A stretch of 51,858 bases of DNA, from the NCBI GenBank assembly GCA_017419165.1, contig JAFOLW010000002.1, forward strand, positions 1 to 51,858, written 5' to 3'. The notes under the pieces are model-generated. The model was not told the DNA's origin. It did no database searches and saw only the letters and a program-made list of their open reading frames with translations. Positions within the stretch are counted from its first letter, which is position 1. Every line of letters begins with the position of its first letter. Positions 7,320 to 16,756 of the stretch are shown piece by piece. The translations under genes and the position numbers were made by a program. Origin of the DNA: Erysipelotrichaceae bacterium. Its GTDB lineage: Bacteria > Bacillota_I > Bacilli_A > Erysipelotrichales > Erysipelotrichaceae.

Positions 7320-8931
7320 TATCCTGAATCTGACCAGGGTCTTCCTGATCGGTGCTTTTCACCGCGGTTCAAAGAAGAAAAGAGGAAGAAGAAGGATCCT
7401 CCTTTATGCTTTTCTTTTTCTCTATGTCGCCGCCATGCTGTCGATCCTGTCTTATGAACTGATCGGTGCTTTGGCTGCCTTGCACCAGGAAGAGGCGTTC
7501 TTAGGTCTCGTCTTCATGGCGGTCATCTCGCTGACGATGCTGACCAGTATCGTCGCTTCGATAAATCTTTTCTATTTTTCCAAAGACAACCTTTTCGTCC
7601 TGCCGCTTCCTTTCCGGCCGGAGGAAGTCCTGGCAGCCAGGTTCAATACTCTGCTGATCTATTCCTATATGGAAGAAGCGATGCTCGCGCTGGCTCCGCT
7701 GATCCTGTACGGCATCTTATGCAAACAGGGGTTTTTGTATTATCTGTTCCTTTTGCCGGTCTTTCTGCTGCTGCCGGTGATCCCTTTGCTGATCACGGCG
7801 ATGCTGATCGTCGTCTTCATGGCGTTTACCGGCGGCATCAGAAACAAGAACCTCGTTCAGATCGCGATCACTTCGCTGACGATCGTTTTCTCGCTGATGA
7901 TCTCGATGTTTTCTTCAAGCATGTCCTCGCAGCAGGAAGCGATGTTCATGCTGGAAAAGGCCAACGGTCTGGCGGAACTTTATGCCAAGGCCTTTCCGAG
8001 TATGCCGCTGGCCATGGCGGCAATGACGAGATACAGTTTCCTTTCTTTGCTGGGACTGGCTGCCGTATCGATCGGCGCCTATGTTTTGGTTTGCCTCTTC
8101 GGTCACAAACTTTACTACAAGGGGATGCTGGGAAGTCTGTTCTCCTCTTCGGGCGTCTCGGAAAGAAAGCTCGACGAAAAAGCTTTCCTGACAAAAGGGA
8201 AATATGTCTCTTATTTCAGCAAGGAATGCAAGACGTATTTGCGAAAACCGACATTTTTCACGCAGCTGATCTTACCGGTCATCCTGATCCCGCCGTTCAT
8301 GCTGCTGGTCTTCCGCATATCGCTTCGTTCCGCCGGAGCGGAAGTGTTTAATCTTCTTGAAATGATCTATGAGACGAAACAGTATGCGCCGTATATCGTT
8401 GCCGTTGCGCTTTTGATCGCGATGTTCAATGCTTCCTACTGTTTCATATCGATCGTTGCGGTATCCAAAGACGGGCATGATGCCTATGCGATGAAATATA
8501 TACCGATGGCTTTTTCCGATCAGCTTTATGTCAAGACGGCGGTCGATGTCTTCTTATGCTTATTCATCTGCCTGGTCACGATGATACTGTCGGCATGGAT
8601 CTTTAAAGTTCCCGTGATCTATCTGCTCATGATCCTTCCGGAAGTCATCCTTTATTCGCTTGCCCATGGCGTTCTGATCATCCTGGATGCGAGACACCCG
8701 AAACTCGGCTGGTCGGCGGAGATCGAGATCGCCAAGAACAACCTGATGATGATGGCCGTGCTGGCTTTCACTCTGATCCATATGGCACTCGTTGCATTGA
8801 TGGCGTTCTTACTGAATACGAATGCCGTGAGCATCGTTTTGCTCATCTGTGCTTTCGATCTTCTGGTCTGCATCCTGGGCTACGGCTACATAAGAAAAGA
8901 AGATCTGAAACTGGCGGATAACATCGAATAG
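7309..8931 (+). CDS. multi-spanning ABC transporter permease
   Basis: A 540-residue membrane protein with roughly a dozen hydrophobic segments and a basic N-terminus (RGSKKKRGRRR). The start at 7309 lies inside the last codons of the ATPase gene, with GGAG about 9 nt upstream, and implies translational coupling. It resembles the large ABC-2-like permeases that pair with CcmA-type ATPases in Firmicutes. Substrate unknown; export is more likely than import because there is no binding-protein gene. A good terminator follows. Confidence 0.85.
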   Translation: MLRNILNLTRVFLIGAFHRGSKKKRGRRRILLYAFLFLYVAAMLSILSYELIGALAALHQEEAFLGLVFMAVISLTMLTSIVASINLFYFSKDNLFVLPLPFRPEEVLAARFNTLLIYSYMEEAMLALAPLILYGILCKQGFLYYLFLLPVFLLLPVIPLLITAMLIVVFMAFTGGIRNKNLVQIAITSLTIVFSLMISMFSSSMSSQQEAMFMLEKANGLAELYAKAFPSMPLAMAAMTRYSFLSLLGLAAVSIGAYVLVCLFGHKLYYKGMLGSLFSSSGVSERKLDEKAFLTKGKYVSYFSKECKTYLRKPTFFTQLILPVILIPPFMLLVFRISLRSAGAEVFNLLEMIYETKQYAPYIVAVALLIAMFNASYCFISIVAVSKDGHDAYAMKYIPMAFSDQLYVKTAVDVFLCLFICLVTMILSAWIFKVPVIYLLMILPEVILYSLAHGVLIILDARHPKLGWSAEIEIAKNNLMMMAVLAFTLIHMALVALMAFLLNTNAVSIVLLICAFDLLVCILGYGYIRKEDLKLADNIE

Positions 8932-8953
8932 ATCCCGGTCCGGACAGTATGTC

Positions 8954-8980
8954 AAAGGCTTCCCCGAGAGGCCTTTTTTC
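8954..8980 (+). terminator. terminator of the ABC transporter operon
   Basis: A 9-bp stem AAAGGCTTC/GAGGCCTTT with one G-T pair and a 5-nt loop, followed by TTTTTT. Confidence 0.85.
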
Positions 8981-8983
8981 TTG

Positions 8984-8992
8984 TGCTATAAT
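8984..8992 (+). promoter_or_regulatory. extended -10 promoter of the deoD operon
   Basis: TGCTATAAT lies directly after the upstream terminator. It gives a leader of about 35 nt that contains the GAGGAGG ribosome site of deoD. Confidence 0.7.
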
Positions 8993-9034
8993 TGAATCAA
9001 CAAGTACCAATCATATAATGAGGAGGAAATATAA

Positions 9035-9754
9035 ATGGCTACACCACATAATTCGGCTTCCAAAGGTCAGATCGCCAAGACGGTCCTGATGCCGGGCGAT
9101 CCTTTGCGCGCAAAATTCATCGCGGAGACTTTTTTAGAGGATCCCGTACAGTTCAACACCGTCCGTAATATGTTCGGTTATACCGGGACCTATAAGGGCA
9201 AGAGAGTGTCCGTCATGGGTTCGGGCATGGGCATTCCGTCCATCAGCCTTTATGCGCATGAGCTTTATGAATTCTATGATGTCGAGAACATCATCCGTAT
9301 CGGTTCGACCGGTACCTATAAAGAGGATATCGATGTCTTTGAGACGATCCTGGCGACCGGTTCGTATTCGGATTCTTCTTTCGCCAGATGCATGTGCGGC
9401 GATGAGAACGTCTTCCAGTATCCGGATGAGAGGCTCAACGAAGATCTCAAGAAGGCAGCGGAAAAACTCGGCGTCAAACTGATCGAAGGTCTGATCTGGT
9501 CATCCGATGTCTTCTACTATGATGAAAAGATGCTGCCGGGTGCGCTCAAGACGGCGATCGACAACAATCTGATCGCTGCCGAGATGGAATCTTTCGGTCT
9601 GTTTGCCACAGCCAAGAATATGGGCAAGAGAGCAGCCTGCATCCTGACGGTCTCCGACAATATCATCACACATGTGGAAACGACGGCGGAGGAGAGACAG
9701 TCCAAGCTCGTCGATATGATCAAGATCGCCCTGGAAGCCGTCGAGGAAGAATGA
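9035..9754 (+). CDS. deoD: purine-nucleoside phosphorylase, DeoD type
   Basis: A 239-residue enzyme of the trimeric/hexameric PNP family. It cleaves purine (deoxy)nucleosides with phosphate to base plus (deoxy)ribose-1-phosphate. Seen: MPGDPLRAK phosphate site, GSGMGIPS, RIGSTGTY, SSDVFYYDE, AAEMESFGLFA (nucleoside-binding Glu) and the closing LTVSDNI. Length is normal. It has a canonical promoter and ribosome site. ATGA overlap couples it to the sugar kinase gene, so released pentose can be activated at once (inference). Confidence 0.96.
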   Translation: MATPHNSASKGQIAKTVLMPGDPLRAKFIAETFLEDPVQFNTVRNMFGYTGTYKGKRVSVMGSGMGIPSISLYAHELYEFYDVENIIRIGSTGTYKEDIDVFETILATGSYSDSSFARCMCGDENVFQYPDERLNEDLKKAAEKLGVKLIEGLIWSSDVFYYDEKMLPGALKTAIDNNLIAAEMESFGLFATAKNMGKRAACILTVSDNIITHVETTAEERQSKLVDMIKIALEAVEEE

Positions 9755-10629
9755 TGAGAGTCCTCAACTTCGGCTCGCTGAATTACGATCATGTCTATGA
9801 GGTGGATCATTTCACGCAGCCAAAAGAGACGCAGTCATCCTTGTCATATATACGCAATTTCGGCGGAAAGGGGCTCAATCAGTCCATCGCTTTGGCTAAG
9901 GCAGGCCTCAGTGTTTTTCATGCGGGCAAAGTCGGGAATGACGGACAGGATTTCATCGATTATCTGAACCGTTATCATGTCGACACGAAGTATCTGGTCA
10001 AAGATGACGGACAGGCCACAGGCCATGCGATCATCGAGATCTGCGATTCACAGAACCGTATCATCTTACATGGCGGCGCCAATCAGGACATCGGCAAGCA
10101 GCAGATCGATGAAACGCTTGCCGACTTCTCGAATAAAGATGTGCTTCTGGTGCAGAATGAGATCTCCAATATGGCCTATCTGATCGACAAGGCGCACGAG
10201 AAGGGGATGTTCATCGCCTTCAATACGGCACCGATGAATGAGAAGGTCTTCAGCTATCCTTTGGAAAAAGTGGACTTGTTCATCGTCAACGAGATCGAAG
10301 GCGCCGGACTTGCCGGGATCGACAGCGATGATCTTGGCACGATCATCGAAGCACTCAAGAAAAAGTATCCCGACAAGAAGATCGTACTGACGGCCGGGGA
10401 GCTCGGTTCCTATTACATCGATGCTTCGCAAGTCATCCACCAGGACATCTATAAAGTCGAAGCCGTCGATACGACGGCAGCCGGCGATACTTTCACCGGT
10501 TATTTCCTGGCATCGTATCTGCATGACGGCGATGTGAAAAAAGCGCTCGATCGTGCGGCAAAAGCTTCCAGTATCACCGTGCAGGGAAGAGGCGCCGCGC
10601 AATCGATCCCGGAGGCGGATCAATTATGA
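9751..10629 (+). CDS. PfkB-family sugar kinase, ribokinase-like
   Basis: A 292-residue cytoplasmic kinase. The N-terminal signature FGGKGLNQS and the C-terminal anion-hole motif DTTAAGDTFTGYF match RbsK-like ribokinases. It probably phosphorylates ribose, or a nucleoside, at the 5 position. The start overlaps the deoD stop (ATGA; a second Met at 9754 is equally possible), and its own stop overlaps the next start (ATGA), so the three genes are tightly coupled. Free ribose would be supplied by the nucleoside hydrolases encoded nearby. Confidence 0.9.
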   Translation: MMRVLNFGSLNYDHVYEVDHFTQPKETQSSLSYIRNFGGKGLNQSIALAKAGLSVFHAGKVGNDGQDFIDYLNRYHVDTKYLVKDDGQATGHAIIEICDSQNRIILHGGANQDIGKQQIDETLADFSNKDVLLVQNEISNMAYLIDKAHEKGMFIAFNTAPMNEKVFSYPLEKVDLFIVNEIEGAGLAGIDSDDLGTIIEALKKKYPDKKIVLTAGELGSYYIDASQVIHQDIYKVEAVDTTAAGDTFTGYFLASYLHDGDVKKALDRAAKASSITVQGRGAAQSIPEADQL

Positions 10630-11591
10630 AATACGTCGACATGCACTGCGACACGATCACGTGTCTTTACCGCGATCACGCTTCCTTGAGGAAGAACGAT
10701 CTGCATATCGATATCGAAAAGATGGAGAAGGGCGGCTGTCTTTTGCAGAATTTTGCCGTCTTTACCTATCTGCCCAGACAAGGCTCCGATTTTACCTGGG
10801 CAGCCATCGATTATTATCATCAGCAGCTGAAGCAGAACAGCGACAAGATCCGTCCGGTCTATCATTATGAGGACATCCTCAGAAATGAAGAGGAGGGATA
10901 TATCAGCGGCCTGCTGACGCTGGAAGAAGGCGCCGTCATCGACAACGATCTCAAGAATCTCGAACGTTTCTATGAAGCGGGCGTGCGCATGATCGCTCTG
11001 ACCTGGAACTTTGAAAACGGGATCGGTTTTCCCAATTTCACACCCGGCAAAGAAGAGAGAGCAGACATGCTCAGGATCGTCAACCGAAAGGACGGGCTGA
11101 CGGAATTTGGCATCGAGTATGTGAAAAAGATGGAAGAGCTCGGCATGATCGTCGATGTCTCCCATCTTTCCGATAAGGGATTCTATGATGTTCTGAATTA
11201 TACGGAAAAACCGTTCGTCGCTTCCCATTCCAATGCCAGAGCTATCTGTTCGGTGGCAAGGAATTTGGACGATGAGATGATCGGACTTCTTGCGAAAAGA
11301 GGCGGTGTCATGGGTCTCAACTATTGTTCTTCGTTCATCGAAGAGAAGGATGAAGGCTATACATCCCTGCAAGGCATGGTCGACCATATCCGCCATATCG
11401 TCAATGTCGGCGGTATCGATGTCATCGGACTCGGTTCGGATTTCGACGGTATCGGTTCCAAACTGGAGATCGGGGATGCTTCCGGTCTGCCGCTGCTGTA
11501 TGAGGCATTGAAACCGTATTTCAGCGAAGAGGAGATCGAAAAGATCTTCTACAAGAACGTCCTTCGCGTCTATCAGGAAGTATTCAAATAA
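10626..11591 (+). CDS. membrane dipeptidase family (M19) metallopeptidase
   Basis: A 321-residue zinc peptidase of the renal dipeptidase family. Metal-site motifs are visible: DMHCDT at the N-terminus, a bridging Glu in LTLEEGAVI, VDVSHLSDKGF and ASHSNARA, and GLGSDFDGI near the C-terminus. No signal peptide, so it should be cytosolic. Bacterial members hydrolyse dipeptides, often with D-residues. Its ATGA overlap with a nucleoside kinase gene is unusual and suggests joint regulation of peptide and nucleoside salvage. Confidence 0.9.
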   Translation: MKYVDMHCDTITCLYRDHASLRKNDLHIDIEKMEKGGCLLQNFAVFTYLPRQGSDFTWAAIDYYHQQLKQNSDKIRPVYHYEDILRNEEEGYISGLLTLEEGAVIDNDLKNLERFYEAGVRMIALTWNFENGIGFPNFTPGKEERADMLRIVNRKDGLTEFGIEYVKKMEELGMIVDVSHLSDKGFYDVLNYTEKPFVASHSNARAICSVARNLDDEMIGLLAKRGGVMGLNYCSSFIEEKDEGYTSLQGMVDHIRHIVNVGGIDVIGLGSDFDGIGSKLEIGDASGLPLLYEALKPYFSEEEIEKIFYKNVLRVYQEVFK

Positions 11592-11595
11592 AGAT

Positions 11596-11619
11596 CAAAG
11601 CCCGGGATCCCGGGCTTTG
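11596..11619. terminator. palindromic terminator between convergent operons
   Basis: A perfect 24-nt palindrome centred on CCCGGGATCCCGGG. It lies between two convergent genes; T-tracts on both sides are short, so efficiency may depend on the very stable stem. Confidence 0.7.
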
Positions 11620-11624
11620 TCATT

Positions 11625-12362
11625 TCATTTTTCGTTTTCGAAGCGGTACATGGCTTCCAAGGCAGTCAAAATCTCTGCCCGTTCGCCCTGTGCCGTTTTT
11701 TCTGCACCGTCCTGATAGGAACCGATCGCATCGGATGTTTCCTGTCCCCACAGGACGACGTTGTTCAGGATGGATGCGGCAGACAATCCCCGCAGGCGGG
11801 CAACGGTGAACAAGGCAGCCGTTTCAAAGTCGGAAGCCAGGACGCCTTTCTTCGACCATTTGATGCTGTCCTGCTCATCTTCGTCATAATAGAAGGATTC
11901 ATGAGACAGAACGACGCCGTGATGGCAGGGGAATCCGAAGCCTTTTGCCGCATCGATGCAATGGCGGACCAGAGAATAATGGGCGGCTGCCGGATAGATC
12001 GCATCGACATAGGCTTTCGATGTCCCTTCATCCCGGACGGCCGCTTCGCAGACGATCAGATCGCCCAGGCCGATCCCTTCCTGCAAGGCACCGGCGGAAC
12101 CGACCCGCATCAGGGTGTGAACACCGATATTCTTCAGTTCTTCTACGGCGATGGCGACGGAAGGACCGCCCATGCCGGTCGAGATGCCGATCACTTTCAT
12201 GCCTTTGTAGCTGCCGATGATCGAACGGTATTCCCGGTTGAATGTGAGTTCCCTGACATCGTCGAGGAACGAAGCGATGACGTCGACTCTTTTGGGATCG
12301 CCGGGCATCAAAGCGCATGGCGCACTCTGGCTTTCGTCCAGGGCGATATGCGGCTGTTTCAT
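11625..12362 (-). CDS. nucleoside phosphorylase, uridine-phosphorylase-like
   Basis: A 245-residue enzyme of the PNP/UDP family. Seen: ALMPGDPKRVDVI, GISTGMGGPSVAIAVEEL, RVGSAGAL and SDFETAALF. The GIGGPS-like loop favours uridine phosphorylase, but specificity cannot be fixed by eye. The start at 12362 overlaps the adenosine deaminase stop (ATGA) with AAGAGG upstream; an upstream in-frame ATG at 12383 lies within add and is less likely. It is the second gene of an add-udp-like operon, so deaminated and uracil nucleosides are both covered. Confidence 0.9.
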   Translation of the reverse strand: MKQPHIALDESQSAPCALMPGDPKRVDVIASFLDDVRELTFNREYRSIIGSYKGMKVIGISTGMGGPSVAIAVEELKNIGVHTLMRVGSAGALQEGIGLGDLIVCEAAVRDEGTSKAYVDAIYPAAAHYSLVRHCIDAAKGFGFPCHHGVVLSHESFYYDEDEQDSIKWSKKGVLASDFETAALFTVARLRGLSAASILNNVVLWGQETSDAIGSYQDGAEKTAQGERAEILTALEAMYRFENEK

Positions 12363-13399
12363 GCGGCTGCCTCTTGCAGGCACTCTTCCAAAGCGATGGA
12401 GAGCTTCTGAAGGAGCTCTTTCTTGTCTTCTTCTTTCATGAAAGAATGGCGGACGGAATTGATGTTCATCAGGATCAGGTCTTCATATTCGAAGCCCATC
12501 TCATTGAGACAGTGATCGTATTCGTCATCCAGCGTGATCCTTGACATCGTCATGTTGTCGGTATTGATGGTGACGGGAACGCCGATCATATATAAGTTCC
12601 AAGCCGGATGCAGTTCATAGGACTCTCTGGTCTCGCAATGGACATTGGATGTCGGACAGATCTCTAAAGCGATCTCATGTTCCGCAGCATAACGGGAAAG
12701 ATACGGATTTTCATAGACGTGATGTCCGTGTCCGATCCTGACGGCACCCATATCGATGGCGTCTTTGACGGTGTGCCAGTCCTGGGAATCGCCGGCATGG
12801 CAGATCAGAGGCGTGCCTAAGTCTTTTGCCTTCTTGAATAACGGGGCATAATTGCTCAGAGGAACGATGCCTTCCGCACCGGCCAGGTCGAGACAGACGA
12901 CTCCCCGATCGAGGTATTCGTGGGTGATCGTCGCCGTTTCCATATTGGCATCCCAGTTGACATCTTCCGTTCCGACGCACATCATGCAGCAGATGATGCC
13001 GATCTTGATGGAAGGACATTTTTCAAGTCCTTGTCTTCTTCCTTCCAGGACAGCTTCGATCGCTTCCCGCTGGCTCATGCCTTTGTTGGTGTGAAGCTGC
13101 GGAGCAAAACGGATCTCCGCATAAGCCAGGCCTTGTGCCGCGATGTCTTCGATGAGCTCTCTTGTCACACGGGCAAGGGACTCTTTATCCTGCATCACCT
13201 GAAGCGGTGCGTCGAACATTTTCAGATATTCATTGACACTGCCGGAATGGGAACATTTTTCCATCCAGGCTTCATAGCCTTCAAGCGTATCGGCAGGCAT
13301 CTTGGCGCCTTGCTGCTTCGCGAGCTCCCAGACCGTCGAGGTCCTGAAAGACCCGTCGAGATGAAGATGAAGGTCGACTTTCGGGAATGTATATTTCAT
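12359..13399 (-). CDS. add: adenosine deaminase
   Basis: A 346-residue zinc hydrolase that turns adenosine into inosine. Seen: the metal motif KVDLHLHLDGS, the catalytic Glu region LDLAGAEG, CHAGDS, a GHGHHVYENP segment and TINTDNMTMS near the C-terminus. Length is as expected. The minus-strand promoter has a TATAAT at about 13425-13430, and AAGGACGG serves as ribosome site. It is followed directly by the uridine-phosphorylase-like gene. Confidence 0.95.
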   Translation of the reverse strand: MKYTFPKVDLHLHLDGSFRTSTVWELAKQQGAKMPADTLEGYEAWMEKCSHSGSVNEYLKMFDAPLQVMQDKESLARVTRELIEDIAAQGLAYAEIRFAPQLHTNKGMSQREAIEAVLEGRRQGLEKCPSIKIGIICCMMCVGTEDVNWDANMETATITHEYLDRGVVCLDLAGAEGIVPLSNYAPLFKKAKDLGTPLICHAGDSQDWHTVKDAIDMGAVRIGHGHHVYENPYLSRYAAEHEIALEICPTSNVHCETRESYELHPAWNLYMIGVPVTINTDNMTMSRITLDDEYDHCLNEMGFEYEDLILMNINSVRHSFMKEEDKKELLQKLSIALEECLQEAAA

Positions 13400-13486
13400 A
13401 ATATGTACCGTCCTTATACGTTCATTATAGCCGATGACATGGGTGTGGTAGAATGAAAATGGTCAATATAAGAGAGAGGATCATCT

Positions 13487-14437
13487 ATGAGCCAACGCAA
13501 ACCAATACCTGTCATACTTGACGGCGATCCGGGGCATGACGATGCCATTGCCTGGGTCCTGGCTTCGACAGTCAGGGATTTTGATATCAAGGCGATCACG
13601 ACGGTCGCCGGCAATCAGACGCTGGAAAAAGTCACATACAATGCCAGACGTATCGCTTCTTTGCTGCATCTGGATATCGAAGTAGCAAAAGGAAGGAACC
13701 GTCCTTTGGTCTCCGATCTGATCATCGCACCGAACTTCCACGGCGAGACGGGTCTTGACGGACCGGCACTGCCGGAACCGGACCGCGAACTTTCAAAGCT
13801 TTCGGCGATCGAGATGATGGCCAAGGTCTTGAAAGAATCGGAAGAAAAGGTGACGATCATTTCGACCGGCGCACAGACCAATGTCGCCGCTCTGCTTCTG
13901 GCACATCCGGAACTGAAGGAAAAGATCGGAAAGATCTCGACGATGGGCGGCGGATTAAGGAACGGCAACTGGACAGCCGGTGCCGAATTCAATATCCTGG
14001 TCGATCCGGAAGCGGCTTATACGGTCGCACATTCCGGTCTGCCTTTGCAGATGTGTCCGCTGGACGTGACGGAACAGGCGATCGTCTATCCGGAAGACTG
14101 GGAGCGGATCCGCGCTCTGAACAATCCGGTCGCCAAGGTCGTTGCGGAATGGTTCGACTTCTTCTTCATCCATATGAAGTCTTTGGGCTGGAAGGGCTGC
14201 TGTACGCACGATCCCTGCGCGGTCATGTCTCTGATCGATCCCGATATCTTCGATATCCGGGATTACTATGTCGACATCGAATTGAGCGGAAGGTACTGCC
14301 GCGGGGCGACGGTCGCCGATTATAACGGCACAAGCGGCAACAAGCCGAATTTCCGCTGTGTGGTCGGACTCGACAGGGAACGTTTCGTCGACCGGCTCGT
14401 AGAGGCCTGCGCAAGTTTTGAAGGATGGGAGGTCTGA
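13487..14437 (+). CDS. nucleoside hydrolase 1 (IUNH family)
   Basis: A 316-residue enzyme that cleaves nucleosides with water to base plus free ribose. The calcium-binding signature ILDGDPGHDDAIAW sits at the N-terminus, and later VAGNQTLEKVTYNA, GPxTN-like TGAQTNVAALL, GGGLRNGN and AEFNILVDPEAA match inosine-uridine preferring hydrolases. It has AGAGAGAGG upstream. This is the first gene of a run of seven same-strand genes ending at 19720. Specificity against the second copy is unknown. Confidence 0.95.
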   Translation: MSQRKPIPVILDGDPGHDDAIAWVLASTVRDFDIKAITTVAGNQTLEKVTYNARRIASLLHLDIEVAKGRNRPLVSDLIIAPNFHGETGLDGPALPEPDRELSKLSAIEMMAKVLKESEEKVTIISTGAQTNVAALLLAHPELKEKIGKISTMGGGLRNGNWTAGAEFNILVDPEAAYTVAHSGLPLQMCPLDVTEQAIVYPEDWERIRALNNPVAKVVAEWFDFFFIHMKSLGWKGCCTHDPCAVMSLIDPDIFDIRDYYVDIELSGRYCRGATVADYNGTSGNKPNFRCVVGLDRERFVDRLVEACASFEGWEV

Positions 14438-14438
14438 C

Positions 14439-15371
14439 ATGAAGAAGATACCTGTTTGGATCGACACGGATACCGGTGTCGATGATGCTGTCGCTCTGAT
14501 CGTCGCATCAAAACTTGACGAGATCGACCTGGCCGGTGTGTCCGCCGTTGCGGGCAATACTTCTTTGGAGAATGCTTTCCGCAATGCCAGAGACGTCCTT
14601 TCTTTGGTCGGCAGGAGCGATGTGAAAGTCTATCACGGTGCGGATAGACCGCTGGTCATCGACCTGCATACGGCGGAATATGTCCACGGTTCCAACGGCC
14701 TGGGCGGAGCGAAGATCCCTTTGTCCGATGCACCGATACAGACGGAGAATGCCTGGGATGCCTTATATGAGGCAGCCAAAAAATACAAAGGGGAACTGGT
14801 CGTCTGCCCGGTGGGTCCTTTGACCAATATCGCCATTGCGATCGCCAAACACCCCGACATCGTCGGCATGATCAAAGAGCTCAACGTTATGGGCGGTGCT
14901 CTGATCGGCGGCAATGTCACGCCGTGTTCGGAATTCAATATCCATACCGACCCGCACGGTGCCGAGACGGTCATGAAGTCCGGGATCCATGTCAATCTTT
15001 TCGGCCTGGACGTGACACACAAGGCGTATCTGGATGACGATGACATCGATGCGATCGCGTCGTTTGACAATCCGGTCGCAAGACTGTTCGTGGATTCCAA
15101 CCATCTGCTTTACGATGCAAGGGAAAAACTGCACTGGAAAGGAGTCTGCGAACACGATTCCTGTCCGGTGATCTATACCGCCCGTCCTGACTGGTTCAAA
15201 GGTCACGATTGTGGCATTTATGTGGAGACTCAAGGTACAATAACATTTGGTAAGACCGTAAGTGATCTCTGGACGGACTTCAAGTTCGAAGACAGGCATT
15301 GCACAGCTTTCCTGGATGTCGATAGGAAGAAGTTTGCTTCAAAGATCATCGATACGTACCGTTCGTTTTAG
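14439..15371 (+). CDS. nucleoside hydrolase 2 (IUNH family)
   Basis: A 310-residue paralogue of the preceding gene. Motifs: WIDTDTGVDDAVAL, VSAVAGNTSLENAFRNA, GPLTNIAIAI, NVMGGALIGGNVTP and CSEFNIHTDPHGAE. The start at 14439 is set by GGGAGG about 7 nt upstream and lies 1 nt after the previous stop. Sequence divergence in the substrate loop regions suggests different nucleoside preferences. Free ribose from both enzymes would need a kinase such as the PfkB protein at 9751. Confidence 0.95.
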   Translation: MKKIPVWIDTDTGVDDAVALIVASKLDEIDLAGVSAVAGNTSLENAFRNARDVLSLVGRSDVKVYHGADRPLVIDLHTAEYVHGSNGLGGAKIPLSDAPIQTENAWDALYEAAKKYKGELVVCPVGPLTNIAIAIAKHPDIVGMIKELNVMGGALIGGNVTPCSEFNIHTDPHGAETVMKSGIHVNLFGLDVTHKAYLDDDDIDAIASFDNPVARLFVDSNHLLYDAREKLHWKGVCEHDSCPVIYTARPDWFKGHDCGIYVETQGTITFGKTVSDLWTDFKFEDRHCTAFLDVDRKKFASKIIDTYRSF

Positions 15372-15385
15372 AAAAGGGGAAAGAT

Positions 15386-16756
15386 ATGAAGACAGTTTGG
15401 GAAAAATACGATGCAAAGACCATGAAGAAAGTCATGGCGTTCTCGGAAGACTACAAAGACTTCCTGGATCATGCCAAGACGGAAAGAGAAGCCGTCAGCA
15501 AATCGATCGCTCTGGCGGAAAAAGCGGGTTTCAGGGAATTCAAGGATGTCAGGAAGATCAAAGCCGGCGATAAGTTCTATTTCAACAACCGCGGTAAATC
15601 TCTGGCACTGTTCGTCATCGGCAAGCAGCCGATCGAAGAAGGCATGAACATCCTAGGCGCACACATCGATTCACCGAGGATCGATGTCAAACAGAATCCG
15701 CTCTACGAAGACAACGGCCTGGTCCTGATGGATACCCACTACTACGGCGGCATCAAGAAATACCAGTGGACAGCCAGACCTCTGGCGATCCACGGTGTCG
15801 TCTGCAAGAAAGATGGCAGCAAGGTCGAGGTTTGCATCGGCGAAAAGGATGACGATCCGATCGTCGAGATCTCGGATCTGCTGATCCACCTGGCAAAAGA
15901 TCAGATGTCCAAACCGGGTTCCAATGTCGTGGAAGGCGAAGATCTCAATGCACTGGCAGGTTCCATCCCGGCAAAGTCCAAGAAGGATGAAAAAGATCCC
16001 GTCAAGAAGAACCTGCTCGACATCCTCAAGAAGGATTACGGCATGGAAGAGGCGGATTTCATCTCTGCCGAACTGGAACTGGTACCTTGCGGCAAGGCGA
16101 GAGACCTGGGCTTAGACCGTTCGATGGTCATGGGATATGGCCATGATGACCGCATCTGTGCTTATACTTCTCTGGCAGCTTTGCTGGAATCGGAAAAGCC
16201 GGAACGCACATCCGTCTGCATCCTGACCGACAAGGAAGAGATCGGATCCATCGGCTCGACCGGTGCGCAGTCCGCATTCTTCGAGAACAGTGTCGCCGAG
16301 CTCATCAACGTCCAGGGCGAATATAACGATCTGAAGATCCGCCATGCTTTGCAGAATTCACGGATGCTTTCTTCCGATGTCTCCGCGGCATACGATCCGA
16401 ACTATCCGCAGGTCAACGAAGCAAAGAGCGCCGCTTATTTCGGCAAGGGCATCTCCTTCAACAAGTACACGGGTTCCAGAGGCAAGTCCGGATCCAACGA
16501 CGCTCCGGCGGAATTCATCGCCAAGATCCGTGACATCATGGATAAAAACGATGTTGTCTTCCAGTTCACCGAACTGGGCAGAGTCGACCAGGGCGGCGGC
16601 GGAACGATCGCTTATGTTCTGGCCAACAAGAACATGGATGTCGTCGATGCCGGTATCGCCGTGCAGAACATGCACGCTCCTTACGAAACGGCATCCAAGG
16701 CCGATATCTATGAGGCGTACCGCGCATATAAAGTTTTCTTAAAGGAAATGGATTAA
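15386..16756 (+). CDS. M18 aminopeptidase
   Basis: A 456-residue zinc aminopeptidase of family M18, a large cytosolic self-compartmentalising type. Seen: the first metal ligand in NILGAHIDSPRIDVK, the bridging region YGHDDRICAY, the catalytic Glu pair in LTDKEEIGSIGSTGAQ, and a late ELGRVDQGGGGT. It removes N-terminal residues from peptides. It has AAAAGGGGAAAG upstream, and its stop TAA shares its last A with the next ATG. Peptide degradation is thus linked to nucleoside degradation in one operon. Confidence 0.93.
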   Translation: MKTVWEKYDAKTMKKVMAFSEDYKDFLDHAKTEREAVSKSIALAEKAGFREFKDVRKIKAGDKFYFNNRGKSLALFVIGKQPIEEGMNILGAHIDSPRIDVKQNPLYEDNGLVLMDTHYYGGIKKYQWTARPLAIHGVVCKKDGSKVEVCIGEKDDDPIVEISDLLIHLAKDQMSKPGSNVVEGEDLNALAGSIPAKSKKDEKDPVKKNLLDILKKDYGMEEADFISAELELVPCGKARDLGLDRSMVMGYGHDDRICAYTSLAALLESEKPERTSVCILTDKEEIGSIGSTGAQSAFFENSVAELINVQGEYNDLKIRHALQNSRMLSSDVSAAYDPNYPQVNEAKSAAYFGKGISFNKYTGSRGKSGSNDAPAEFIAKIRDIMDKNDVVFQFTELGRVDQGGGGTIAYVLANKNMDVVDAGIAVQNMHAPYETASKADIYEAYRAYKVFLKEMD

